A DNA stretch of 64,000 bases from a virus, in IMG/VR virus record IMGVR_UViG_3300006921_004083, positions 59,783 through 123,782 of that record, one strand, 5' to 3'. Shown piece by piece: positions 46,674-53,885 of this stretch. Positions within the stretch are counted from its first letter, which is position 1. Every line of letters begins with the position of its first letter. A program made the translations under genes and the position numbers. A model generated the notes under the pieces. The model was given only the letters and a program-made list of their open reading frames with translations. It did no database searches and was not told the DNA's origin.

Positions 46674-47186
46674 ATGAAGAAATACATACTATTCATTTTT
46701 GGACTAACGGAAGAACAACTTATAGTTGAAACATTATCTGATTTAGAAAAGATAAGTGATGAAATAAAATTTTTTAGTGGTCCCACCTATAGTATTTATC
46801 ATTTCGAAAGTAAGGATAGTGTTGAAGAGATTAAACAAATTTTATTGGAGTATTTAGATGAAATGATAGAGTCATTTTTTGTATTCTCGTTAGAAGGAGA
46901 ACATGCGATAGAAATGGATGAACAACTAAAGGCTTATTTTTTAGATACTAAGTTTACTAATATCTCTGACGATCTAAAACTACGAAAAGAATATAAAGGA
47001 GAAAAAGATATCGGGATAATACCAATAAAAGAACTTTTGGAAGCTTATTTGAGTAAACTACCAAAACGAAAAATGACTGTTAATGAGATACTAGATAAAA
47101 TTTTAGAAAAAGGCATAGAGTCATTAACTCAGGAAGAGAGAGAATTTTTAGACAACCAAGATAAATTAATAGATGGAGAGAAATAA
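46674..47186 (+). CDS. hypothetical protein
   Basis: 170 residues, acidic, alpha-beta in appearance. The N-terminal half reads MKKYILFIFGLTEEQL, then a FHFES-like hydrophobic strand pattern (YSIYHFESKDSVEEIKQIL), as in small ferredoxin-like folds. The C-terminal 40 residues are a charged helix pair. I recognise no family. It has its own host-type promoter and overlaps the methyltransferase gene by 14 nt, so it may be an early gene acting with it. Confidence 0.65.
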   Translation: MKKYILFIFGLTEEQLIVETLSDLEKISDEIKFFSGPTYSIYHFESKDSVEEIKQILLEYLDEMIESFFVFSLEGEHAIEMDEQLKAYFLDTKFTNISDDLKLRKEYKGEKDIGIIPIKELLEAYLSKLPKRKMTVNEILDKILEKGIESLTQEEREFLDNQDKLIDGEK

Positions 47187-48000
47187 AGTATATAATATAG
47201 ACGCAATCGATGGGTTACGTAAACTAGAGGATAATGTAGTGGATTTGGTTATTACGTCCCCTCCTTACGCAGACATGAAAAAATATGCGGACGGTAGTAA
47301 TGGAATACCAGTTAAACAATATGTTGCTTGGTTATTACCATTTATTGAGGAGATAAGTAGAGTACTAAAACCAACAGGGAGCTTTATATTAAATATAAAT
47401 GATAAAGTTAGTAACAAATTTAGAGACCCTTACGTATATGAACTAGTGTATAAGATAACATCTTCTACAGGACTAAAGTTATACGAAAGACTATTTTGGA
47501 ATAAAGGAAAAGGACTATCACACCCTAAGAGATTCGGAGATAAAATTGAATACATCTTTTGGTTTGCTAAAACAGATAAATTTACTATAAATATTGATGA
47601 GATGAGAGTTCCGTATAGTAAGTCCTCCCTTAAAAGATTCAATAAACCCATTAAGAAAAGATTTAATAGAACCGAAGGTGATGAAAAGATTGAGTATAAA
47701 GAGTGGGGACCAAATCCTAAGGGGGCTCTTCCATCAACACTAATAAACATCGGATCTGAATCTAAAAGAATTTCAGATAATCACATCGCTGTTTATCCGG
47801 AAGCACTAAGTGACTACTTTATAAAAGGTTCAACAAATGAAGGGGATTTAGTTATTGATCCATTTATGGGAAGTGGGACAACCGGAGTTTCAGCTAAAAA
47901 ACATAAAAGACATTGGATTGGTTTTGATAATATTGAAGAATATGTTAATTTTGCCAATCAAAGAATAAAAAACACAAAAATTAATGACAAAGTGTCATAA
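47173..48000 (+). CDS. DNA methyltransferase, N4-cytosine or N6-adenine type (beta class)
   Basis: 275 residues. Catalytic motif IV TSPPY lies at residues 28-32. The SAM-binding motif I (DPFMGSGTTG, about 229-238) comes near the C-terminus. That order defines the beta class, typical of type II solitary methylases in phages. No restriction partner is nearby, so it is probably used to mask phage DNA or for regulation. The target site cannot be read. It overlaps the gene before. Confidence 0.85.
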   Translation: MERNKVYNIDAIDGLRKLEDNVVDLVITSPPYADMKKYADGSNGIPVKQYVAWLLPFIEEISRVLKPTGSFILNINDKVSNKFRDPYVYELVYKITSSTGLKLYERLFWNKGKGLSHPKRFGDKIEYIFWFAKTDKFTINIDEMRVPYSKSSLKRFNKPIKKRFNRTEGDEKIEYKEWGPNPKGALPSTLINIGSESKRISDNHIAVYPEALSDYFIKGSTNEGDLVIDPFMGSGTTGVSAKKHKRHWIGFDNIEEYVNFANQRIKNTKINDKVS

Positions 48001-48013
48001 TATATAGTACGGC

Positions 48014-48029
48014 ATACTATTTGAAGTAT
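48014..48029 (+). promoter_or_regulatory. short inverted repeat before the sigma factor gene
   Basis: ATACT (48014-48018) and AGTAT (48025-48029) flank a 6-nt centre, 20 nt before the sigma ATG. A TACTATTTG stretch within it is one base longer than TAnnTTTG. It could be an operator or promoter, but the match is weak. Confidence 0.25.
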
Positions 48030-48048
48030 AATAATAAAAATAAAAATT

Positions 48049-48849
48049 ATGAGTAGATTTATAAATAACGACGAAGATTCAATATCACAGTATTTTAAGG
48101 ACGTAAGAAAAGAAAAACTTTTAACTCCTGAACAAGAAGTGGATTTAGCAAAACAAATTGCCGAAGGAGATGAGGGGGCAATAGATAAGATGGTTAGAGC
48201 AAATCTAAGGTTTGTTATTTCAGTGGCTAAACAGTACCAGAATAAAGGACTTACATTAAGTGACTTAATAGCGGAAGGTAATCACGGATTAATGAAGGCA
48301 GCCACTAGATTTGACCACACAAAGGGATTTAGATTTATCTCCTATGCAGTTTGGTGGATTAAACAAACTATAGTACAATCACTTAATGAAAATTCTAGAA
48401 CGATTAGAGTACCCGTTAATGTTATAACAGAAAACCAAAAACTTTATAAAGAATTGCAAAAAGCGTCATCCAAAGAAGAAGAGGAGGAACTAAGAGAACT
48501 TTTTAATGTTAAACATATACCACAAACCACTTCTCTTTTCACTAAGATAGACGATGAAGGGTCTGAACTAATTGATTTAATAGCAGATGAGGATTGTAAA
48601 AGACCAGATTATTGTGCAGACGAAGAAGTACAACTAAAAAAAGAATTGGATCAAGTCCTATCTATATTATCACCTAGGGAACAAGATATAATTAAAAGGT
48701 ATTTTGGTCTACAGGGAGAAAGTCAAACTTTGGAGGCTATTGGTGAGGCATATTCTCTAACCAAAGAAAGAATAAGACAAATAAAAGAGAAATCTATTCG
48801 TAAACTTAGAAATAATTCATTTTCATTATTTAGGTTCATGGAAGACTAG
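48049..48849 (+). CDS. sigma-70 family factor resembling the primary sigma of Bacteroidota
   Basis: 266 residues. Region 1.2 (SISQYFKDVRKEKLLTPEQE), region 2 (NLRFVISVAKQYQNKG, then FDHTKGFRFISYAVWWIKQ) and region 4 (LSPREQDIIKRYFGL, then ERIRQIKEKSIRKLR) are all present. This is the compact domain order of Bacteroidota RpoD. The segment between regions 2 and 4 is short, acidic and poorly conserved. T4's late factor gp55 is far more divergent, so this looks like a host-derived gene put in the late-sigma role. It should direct host RNA polymerase to phage promoters. Confidence 0.88.
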   Translation: MSRFINNDEDSISQYFKDVRKEKLLTPEQEVDLAKQIAEGDEGAIDKMVRANLRFVISVAKQYQNKGLTLSDLIAEGNHGLMKAATRFDHTKGFRFISYAVWWIKQTIVQSLNENSRTIRVPVNVITENQKLYKELQKASSKEEEEELRELFNVKHIPQTTSLFTKIDDEGSELIDLIADEDCKRPDYCADEEVQLKKELDQVLSILSPREQDIIKRYFGLQGESQTLEAIGEAYSLTKERIRQIKEKSIRKLRNNSFSLFRFMED

Positions 48850-48850
48850 G

Positions 48851-48860
48851 TATTTATATA
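48851..48860 (+). promoter_or_regulatory. candidate late-type promoter element before the membrane/lysis block
   Basis: TATTTATATA, with core TATTTATA at 48851-48858, ends 18 nt before the ATG at 48877. It directly follows the sigma factor stop codon. No TTG is seen at the -33 distance. Confidence 0.5.
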
Positions 48861-48876
48861 GTAAAATAAATACATT

Positions 48877-50088
48877 ATGAAAAAAAGATTCTTTCCCGTA
48901 TTAATAGGACTAGCGGCATTATTAGTATCTGGTTCGGCGGCTTTCTACTCAGTGTTTGGGTTAAGTAAGTTGTTCGCAGGGGCAAGTACACAAGTTATTA
49001 TAATGGCGGGGTCTTTAGAGTTTGCTAAATTGGTTGTTGCTTCATTACTATACCAGTATTGGGGTACTATAAATAAGTGGTTACGAGCATATCTTTCTAT
49101 CGCTGTGTTTGTATTAATGGTTATAACAAGTGGAGGTATATATGGATTCTTATCTGGAGCCTATCAAGAAACGGCAACCAAGTCAGAATTTTTAGATAAG
49201 TCACTTGCGGTGTTAGAACAAAAACAGGTAAGGTTTGAAGAAAACAAAACAGATCTAACCATAGAAAAAACACAATTAAATAAAACTATATCAGAATTAA
49301 GGACATCATTATCTAACCCAACTCAAGTATCTTATTATTCAGAAGAGGCAGGACAAGTTATCACAACATCTTCATCATCCGCAAGACGAGCATTACAATC
49401 AGAATTAACAACAACAATTGGAGATAGGGATAAACTAAATCTAAAGTTGGAAGCAGTACAAGATTCTATAATGAGACTTGATACGGAACTTTTAGAGTTA
49501 GAAATAGGAAATGAAGAACAAAGAGAATTAGGACCTTTGAAGTATCTATCCGAAACAACAGGTTATCCTATGGGACAAGTGGTTAATTGGTTCTTGTTAT
49601 TAATTATATTTGTATTCGACCCATTAGCAATTGCCATGGTAGTGGCGGCAAATTTTGCTTTCGCACAAATAAATCCAAAAAAAGAAGAAGTTCCTTCACC
49701 ATATTATTCACCACAACCAATTATTCCTAGAGAAGTTATAATGGAAGAACTAAGTCAAACAGAAATATCTAGAGAGTTAGATAAAAATGATGAGGAACCC
49801 AAAGAAGAATTATACACAGAAGAAGACGAGAAACGAATGGATGTAATTGGGCAAAACGGAAATGATGGAATACATTATGATAATAAAAAAGAAAATGAAA
49901 AGGAGATAATGATTACACCTGAAGAGGAAAAAGTAGAGTTATCTATTGAAAAAGAAGATAAAGATACTATAGTTGATAGAAGAGATGGAGGATGGGTAGA
50001 TCAACCATTAACAGCTAAAGAAAGGATTAAAATAAAACAACAGACTAAATTACAAGAACAAAGATTGATCTATAGAAATAATAGATAG
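48877..50088 (+). CDS. multi-span membrane protein with periplasmic or cytoplasmic coiled coil
   Basis: 403 residues. Predicted membrane spans are at about 7-30, 37-60, 68-92 and 232-262. Between the third and fourth lies a long coiled coil (about 100-220). The C-terminal 140 residues are charged and acidic, then basic at the end. I know similar architecture from host-like membrane proteins and from other large phages, but not a named function. Because an amidase-like gene follows 2 nt later, a role in lysis or in envelope remodelling is possible. It is larger than typical holins. Confidence 0.65.
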   Translation: MKKRFFPVLIGLAALLVSGSAAFYSVFGLSKLFAGASTQVIIMAGSLEFAKLVVASLLYQYWGTINKWLRAYLSIAVFVLMVITSGGIYGFLSGAYQETATKSEFLDKSLAVLEQKQVRFEENKTDLTIEKTQLNKTISELRTSLSNPTQVSYYSEEAGQVITTSSSSARRALQSELTTTIGDRDKLNLKLEAVQDSIMRLDTELLELEIGNEEQRELGPLKYLSETTGYPMGQVVNWFLLLIIFVFDPLAIAMVVAANFAFAQINPKKEEVPSPYYSPQPIIPREVIMEELSQTEISRELDKNDEEPKEELYTEEDEKRMDVIGQNGNDGIHYDNKKENEKEIMITPEEEKVELSIEKEDKDTIVDRRDGGWVDQPLTAKERIKIKQQTKLQEQRLIYRNNR

Positions 50089-50089
50089 A

Positions 50090-50719
50090 ATGAAGATAAA
50101 CAAAACCAAATTTAGATTAACAGAAAATAACTTTTTTTCTAAACCTCAAACAAAGAATAAAATAGTCTTAAGAAATTCAAGTACAAAAGACATGAAGTTT
50201 TTTAATGGTTGGTTGTTAAGACGCAATGGAGAATACAAAAAAGTAACACCATACACGGTAGACAGAGATGGTAGAGTTTATGAACATTATGACCCAAATT
50301 ATTATTCTGAATTCATGGGAACCAAGACCCTGGACAAAGAAACCATAGGAATAACACTGGTTAACCAAGGGTGGTTAAAAAAAGATTCACTAACCAATAA
50401 GTATAAAGACTGGGTTGGTAATATTTATAAAGGAACCGATGTTTTTAAGAAGCAGTGGAGAGGACATTTCTTTTGGGCACCCTATACTGAAAAACAAATG
50501 AAAGTAGTGGGGGAACTAATTGAAAAGTTATGTGAGGAATATAATATAGAAAAAAATTCTTTATCACATAATGTTATGTTTTCAGAAGCCCCTTCATTTA
50601 ACGGAGTTTTAAGTAAGAGTAATTTTTCTAGGGACTTTACTGATATTTCTCCGTCATTTGAGTTTGATTATATCGATAACAAATTATTAAAAGAAAAAAA
50701 TGATGAGCAATCAATATGA
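50090..50719 (+). CDS. N-acetylmuramoyl-L-alanine amidase-like protein (Amidase_2/PGRP fold), altered zinc site
   Basis: 209 residues. Family features: YTVDRDGRVYEHYDP (about 64-78), TIGITLVNQGWL, YKG...WRGHFFWAPYTEKQ (about 117-143), then LSHNVMF and a C-terminal RDFTDISP segment. These match cytosolic phage amidases that cut stem peptides from glycan strands. The first zinc ligand, normally His in a VLHHT-type motif, appears as Arg in IVLRNSS. Activity is therefore uncertain; the protein may be a non-catalytic peptidoglycan binder, or the ligand may have moved. There is no signal peptide, so a holin would be needed. Confidence 0.72.
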   Translation: MKINKTKFRLTENNFFSKPQTKNKIVLRNSSTKDMKFFNGWLLRRNGEYKKVTPYTVDRDGRVYEHYDPNYYSEFMGTKTLDKETIGITLVNQGWLKKDSLTNKYKDWVGNIYKGTDVFKKQWRGHFFWAPYTEKQMKVVGELIEKLCEEYNIEKNSLSHNVMFSEAPSFNGVLSKSNFSRDFTDISPSFEFDYIDNKLLKEKNDEQSI

Positions 50720-51170
50720 CGAAATAAAAAATCTTCTTTCTAGAAGTAGAAACATGAGATATGTTATTAAAGAAGAGGAAGGAAGAGAACTAACACCCGA
50801 AGAACAAAAAAGAGAGGAAGAGGATTTTCGTAGGGCTGTTTCGGATAGAGTTAAATTTGGTAAGATAAGAATTTATGAAAGTGGAGGATTACCAAAAGTA
50901 GAATGGATGGGAGAATTAATAAGAGAACGAATGGAATTTGTTTTCTCTTTGGATGATACAGTTGGTTGTTATATAAGTGCTGATCTTTTACAATTAAGAG
51001 ATGAAACATTAAAAACATTAGAAAAGTTAAGAGCGTATTATGATGGGTGGGCTAAAAAATGGTCCGAGGAAACATCTACAGAGTTTGAAGAAATGGAAGA
51101 AACTGAAGAAGAGCAAGAAGACTTTGATGATATGGGTGTTACTGACCCCGGAGATGATATAGAAATGTAA
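50700..51170 (+). CDS. acidic hypothetical protein in the lysis block
   Basis: 156 residues. The N-terminus has an Arg/Glu-rich helix (KEEEGRELTPEEQKREEED); the centre (WMGELIRERMEFVFSLDDTVGCY) looks folded; the last 30 residues are mostly Glu and Asp. No membrane span is visible. It overlaps the amidase-like gene by 20 nt and is followed after 2 nt by a small membrane gene. Function is unknown. Confidence 0.6.
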   Translation: MMSNQYDEIKNLLSRSRNMRYVIKEEEGRELTPEEQKREEEDFRRAVSDRVKFGKIRIYESGGLPKVEWMGELIRERMEFVFSLDDTVGCYISADLLQLRDETLKTLEKLRAYYDGWAKKWSEETSTEFEEMEETEEEQEDFDDMGVTDPGDDIEM

Positions 51171-51172
51171 TT

Positions 51173-51481
51173 ATGGAGTTTATTAAAAAGTTTTGGAAAT
51201 TTATTGTTGGGTTTTTTGGATTTATTATAGGTCTAGTGTGGTTTATGAACGCTAACTCTAATAAAAAAGTCAAAAGGATTAAAAAGAACATTAAAAAAAA
51301 TAAGAAAAAAACAAAAGAAGTAGAAAAGAAAATCCAACAAATTAAAAAAGAAAAAAAAGTTACTAAAAAGAAAATAAAAAAAACTGACCAACAATTAAAA
51401 GAAATAAAAAAGAAAAAACCAGTTGTTAAAAAGAAAACAGCATCACAAGCGGTTAACTCCTTAAAAAATCGTCTTAAATAA
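51173..51481 (+). CDS. small membrane-anchored, Lys-rich coiled-coil protein (spanin- or holin-like candidate)
   Basis: 102 residues. One N-terminal hydrophobic segment (about 6-28, with FIVGFFGFIIGLVWFM) precedes a long, extremely Lys-rich coiled coil (about 32-80). That is the layout of an inner-membrane spanin, and a lipoprotein gene follows directly. Against this, such strong positive charge usually stays in the cytoplasm (positive-inside rule), so the C-terminus might instead face DNA. The call rests on context. Confidence 0.55.
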   Translation: MEFIKKFWKFIVGFFGFIIGLVWFMNANSNKKVKRIKKNIKKNKKKTKEVEKKIQQIKKEKKVTKKKIKKTDQQLKEIKKKKPVVKKKTASQAVNSLKNRLK

Positions 51482-51621
51482 TGAAAAATTTTACAGAAAA
51501 ATCAGGGGGAGTATTACTTATCACTCTTATGTTTTTACTTGTAATTTTTAATTCTTGTGGGGTTACCAAAACTGTAGAAAAGTGTGACACAGAAAAAAAA
51601 GAATGTTGTTCTAAAAAATAG
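51481..51621 (+). CDS. small lipoprotein (o-spanin candidate)
   Basis: 46 residues, starting on the last base of the previous stop codon (TAATG overlap). A signal sequence (SGGVLLITLMFLLVIFNSC) ends in a lipobox with Cys at position 26, giving a mature lipoprotein of about 21 residues rich in Cys, Lys and Glu. Size and position after a membrane coiled-coil gene fit an outer-membrane spanin subunit. Only sequence pattern and context support this. Confidence 0.6.
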   Translation: MKNFTEKSGGVLLITLMFLLVIFNSCGVTKTVEKCDTEKKECCSKK

Positions 51622-51625
51622 TTAT

Positions 51626-52030
51626 ATGAAAAAATTAAATTATTATGAAGTTTTAATTTGGACCTTTGTTATCGGAGTGATGTTAACCATGACTATCCCA
51701 GCTCAGGCCCAAAACCACGTATTCACCGAACAACAAGTTATCGAAATGGATTCATTATTTCAAGTGTATGAACAAACTGATAGTTTACAAAAAATAGAAA
51801 TTAAATTACTTAACCAACAGTTATTGAATTATAGGACTTTACAAAAACAGGATAGTTTACATCTAATGTATCTAGACCAAAATATAGTCTTATTAAATGA
51901 AAGAATAGATTTATATATAGACCTCACCAAAGAGTTAGAACCTAAATGGTATAAAAAACCAGCGGTACACTTTTTTCTAGGGGCCGCCACCATCGTAACT
52001 TCATCCTGGGTAGTTTCAAATATTAAGTAA
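51626..52030 (+). CDS. exported coiled-coil protein with C-terminal membrane anchor
   Basis: 134 residues from the ATG at 51626. An upstream GTG at 51584 is in frame but lies within the lipoprotein gene and would put a polar leader before the signal. A hydrophobic N-terminus ends in the signal peptidase-like site AQA-QN. A Gln/Leu/Asp-rich coiled coil (about 35-105) follows, then a hydrophobic C-terminal segment (about 112-132). An envelope-spanning lysis protein or a superinfection-exclusion protein are both possible. Confidence 0.6.
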   Translation: MKKLNYYEVLIWTFVIGVMLTMTIPAQAQNHVFTEQQVIEMDSLFQVYEQTDSLQKIEIKLLNQQLLNYRTLQKQDSLHLMYLDQNIVLLNERIDLYIDLTKELEPKWYKKPAVHFFLGAATIVTSSWVVSNIK

Positions 52031-52045
52031 TTATCTTTATTTCGT

Positions 52046-52060
52046 TATATTTATATATAA
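52046..52060 (+). promoter_or_regulatory. candidate late-type promoter element before the 52-56 kb block
   Basis: TATATTTATATATAA, with core TATTTATA at 52048-52055. The gap to the ATG at 52061 is only 5 nt, but 17 nt to the ATG at 52073. If this is a promoter, the second ATG is the better start for the next gene. Confidence 0.45.
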
Positions 52061-52072
52061 ATGAAATATAAC

Positions 52073-52396
52073 ATGGATAATATACGCAAATCACTACGTC
52101 AAAATTTATTAAAAGAAAGAAGAAGAAGATCTCCTGAAATAGAAGATATTGAGATTGAGACGGGTACCCGTCAAGACGAAGAGATGACTCTACTATTACA
52201 TGACATCAACCAACTGAATCAAAGAGTACAATATCTAACCAGTCTTAACACAGATTTAATAGAGTTTCTACATACCTTAGTTAAAAGTTTAGACCATAAT
52301 AATGATATAGATATAAGTGACGCTAGAAAAGATTTCACAGTTTTATTAAATAGATCAGGTAGACGTAAATTCTATCAACAAACAAAAAGACTATAA
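52073..52396 (+). CDS. basic small protein with 'LRxxL' N-terminal motif
   Basis: 107 residues from the ATG at 52073; starting at 52061 would add MKYN. I prefer 52073 because the promoter-like element ends at 52055 and the protein would then begin MDNIRKSLRQNLL. That closely matches the start of the next protein (MNLRKTLRKTLL). The middle is a heptad-like helix (about 38-75); both ends are Arg/Lys-rich. An IxE/LxE site near the N-terminus hints at a prohead-protease target. Function otherwise unknown. Confidence 0.6.
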   Translation: MDNIRKSLRQNLLKERRRRSPEIEDIEIETGTRQDEEMTLLLHDINQLNQRVQYLTSLNTDLIEFLHTLVKSLDHNNDIDISDARKDFTVLLNRSGRRKFYQQTKRL

Positions 52397-52397
52397 A

Positions 52398-53885
52398 ATG
52401 AATTTAAGAAAAACACTACGAAAAACATTATTAGAAAACACCTCCAATACTACAGCTTATTATTGTTGTGATGATAGTGATTTATTGGCTTGTAATGCAG
52501 GGGGACCATACTATGACCCATATATTAATCAAAACAATGTAATCGCATTAAATATGTATTCACCAGGAAGTCCTCTGAATATAATTTATGGGACGGCTTT
52601 TCCACAAGGTTACCCATACAATCCGTGGTCAAGTATACAGGACTATCAAGATTGGTGTAATGACCCAATGGTGTCAAATCAAAGTGGACAAGTAGGGGCT
52701 TGGTGCGATGTAGTAGTAGACTCAGTAACATCATATCCAGTAAAGTGCGGTGGAATTGGAATAGATACTTTTGGAGATACCGTTAGCATGAAAAAACCCG
52801 AAACTAGAAAAGGATTCCAAGATGACGTAGAGGAATTAAGACGTAAAGGAAGGAGAAGATCACAGAGTCATGGATATGGTTGTGATTGTGGCGATGGTAA
52901 TTATGATAAAACATGTTGCACTGGGTTAAGTGAATCTAAACAATGTAAATCAGGTATGTATTGGTGTAAAAAATCTGAGAAATGTAAACCAATAAATAAA
53001 AGTAAAAGAAAAAGAGAACAAACCACTTCAGGTGCGGCAGGAGCTTTTAGTCAACCAGTTTTCGGCAAACCAATAAAGAGAAGTATTGGGGAACAAACCC
53101 TTAACCCTGGAGCAGGAACTAATACACAAACAATTCAAGGGGGACAATGTGATGGAGATATAATTGCAGACTATACAATTACTGATTATACATCATTAAT
53201 AGGTGCATTTGTCCATCTTGTAAACAACTATGGAATGTCTGCTGATTTTAGAGACTATGCTTTTACAAAATCTAATGGTGATTATGTTAATCTAGAAATA
53301 GACATACATGAGGATGGCGGTGTAGTCGAATATTTTTCAATAGATGAAATTCATGAAACATACGGAACAGGTCCATTTACTACTGTACAAGAATTATTTC
53401 AATTTTTTCAAGGTCCAAAATCACCAGGGTCAATATCTTTAGGAACATTATTATGTACCGGAGTACAAGGAGTAGATAATTCATTACCTACAGTAGGATT
53501 AGACTCAACAGGTATGGGAGACGGTCCAGGAATGCCTGAATCACCAAATAAAAAAATAAGAAGAGGAAAAATGAAAATAGGTGAGTCTGAATTTATTAAA
53601 TTAATTGAAAAATCAGTTTACGCAGCAACTCATGGAAAAATAATTAAAGAGGCACTTACTGATGCAGATGAAAAAAGAATAGGGGTTTTAGCTAGAAAGG
53701 AACTAAAAGATTATGAAACTAAATTAGAAAAAAAGGTTGACCAAGCAATTAAAAAAGCGTTAAAAGGAAAAGATTTTGAAACTAGCACTCTTAAGATTAC
53801 CAGAAATGCAATTATACAACTATATAAAGCATTATGGATTAGAAGAAGTTTTTGGACGGACTATATCAAAAATACACCATCCTAG
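52398..53885 (+). CDS. modular virion-associated protein candidate with Cys-rich and helical C-terminal modules
   Basis: 495 residues. N-terminal MNLRKTLRKTLLENTSN contains LLE before Asn, like the T4 gp21 cleavage rule. A Cys-rich patch (about 155-205: GCDCGDG, CCTG, KQCKSGMYWCKKSEKC) looks like a small disulphide or metal knot. Then comes a beta-rich middle (about 255-340). The C-terminus (about 395-490) is helical and begins with another SEFIKLIEKSVY segment. No family is named. The gene overlaps the next by its final bases. Confidence 0.6.
   Translation: MNLRKTLRKTLLENTSNTTAYYCCDDSDLLACNAGGPYYDPYINQNNVIALNMYSPGSPLNIIYGTAFPQGYPYNPWSSIQDYQDWCNDPMVSNQSGQVGAWCDVVVDSVTSYPVKCGGIGIDTFGDTVSMKKPETRKGFQDDVEELRRKGRRRSQSHGYGCDCGDGNYDKTCCTGLSESKQCKSGMYWCKKSEKCKPINKSKRKREQTTSGAAGAFSQPVFGKPIKRSIGEQTLNPGAGTNTQTIQGGQCDGDIIADYTITDYTSLIGAFVHLVNNYGMSADFRDYAFTKSNGDYVNLEIDIHEDGGVVEYFSIDEIHETYGTGPFTTVQELFQFFQGPKSPGSISLGTLLCTGVQGVDNSLPTVGLDSTGMGDGPGMPESPNKKIRRGKMKIGESEFIKLIEKSVYAATHGKIIKEALTDADEKRIGVLARKELKDYETKLEKKVDQAIKKALKGKDFETSTLKITRNAIIQLYKALWIRRSFWTDYIKNTPS

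Noticed and set aside
51584-51625. GTG start extending the exported coiled-coil protein upstream
   Set aside because: It lies within the lipoprotein gene and would place a polar leader before the signal peptide.
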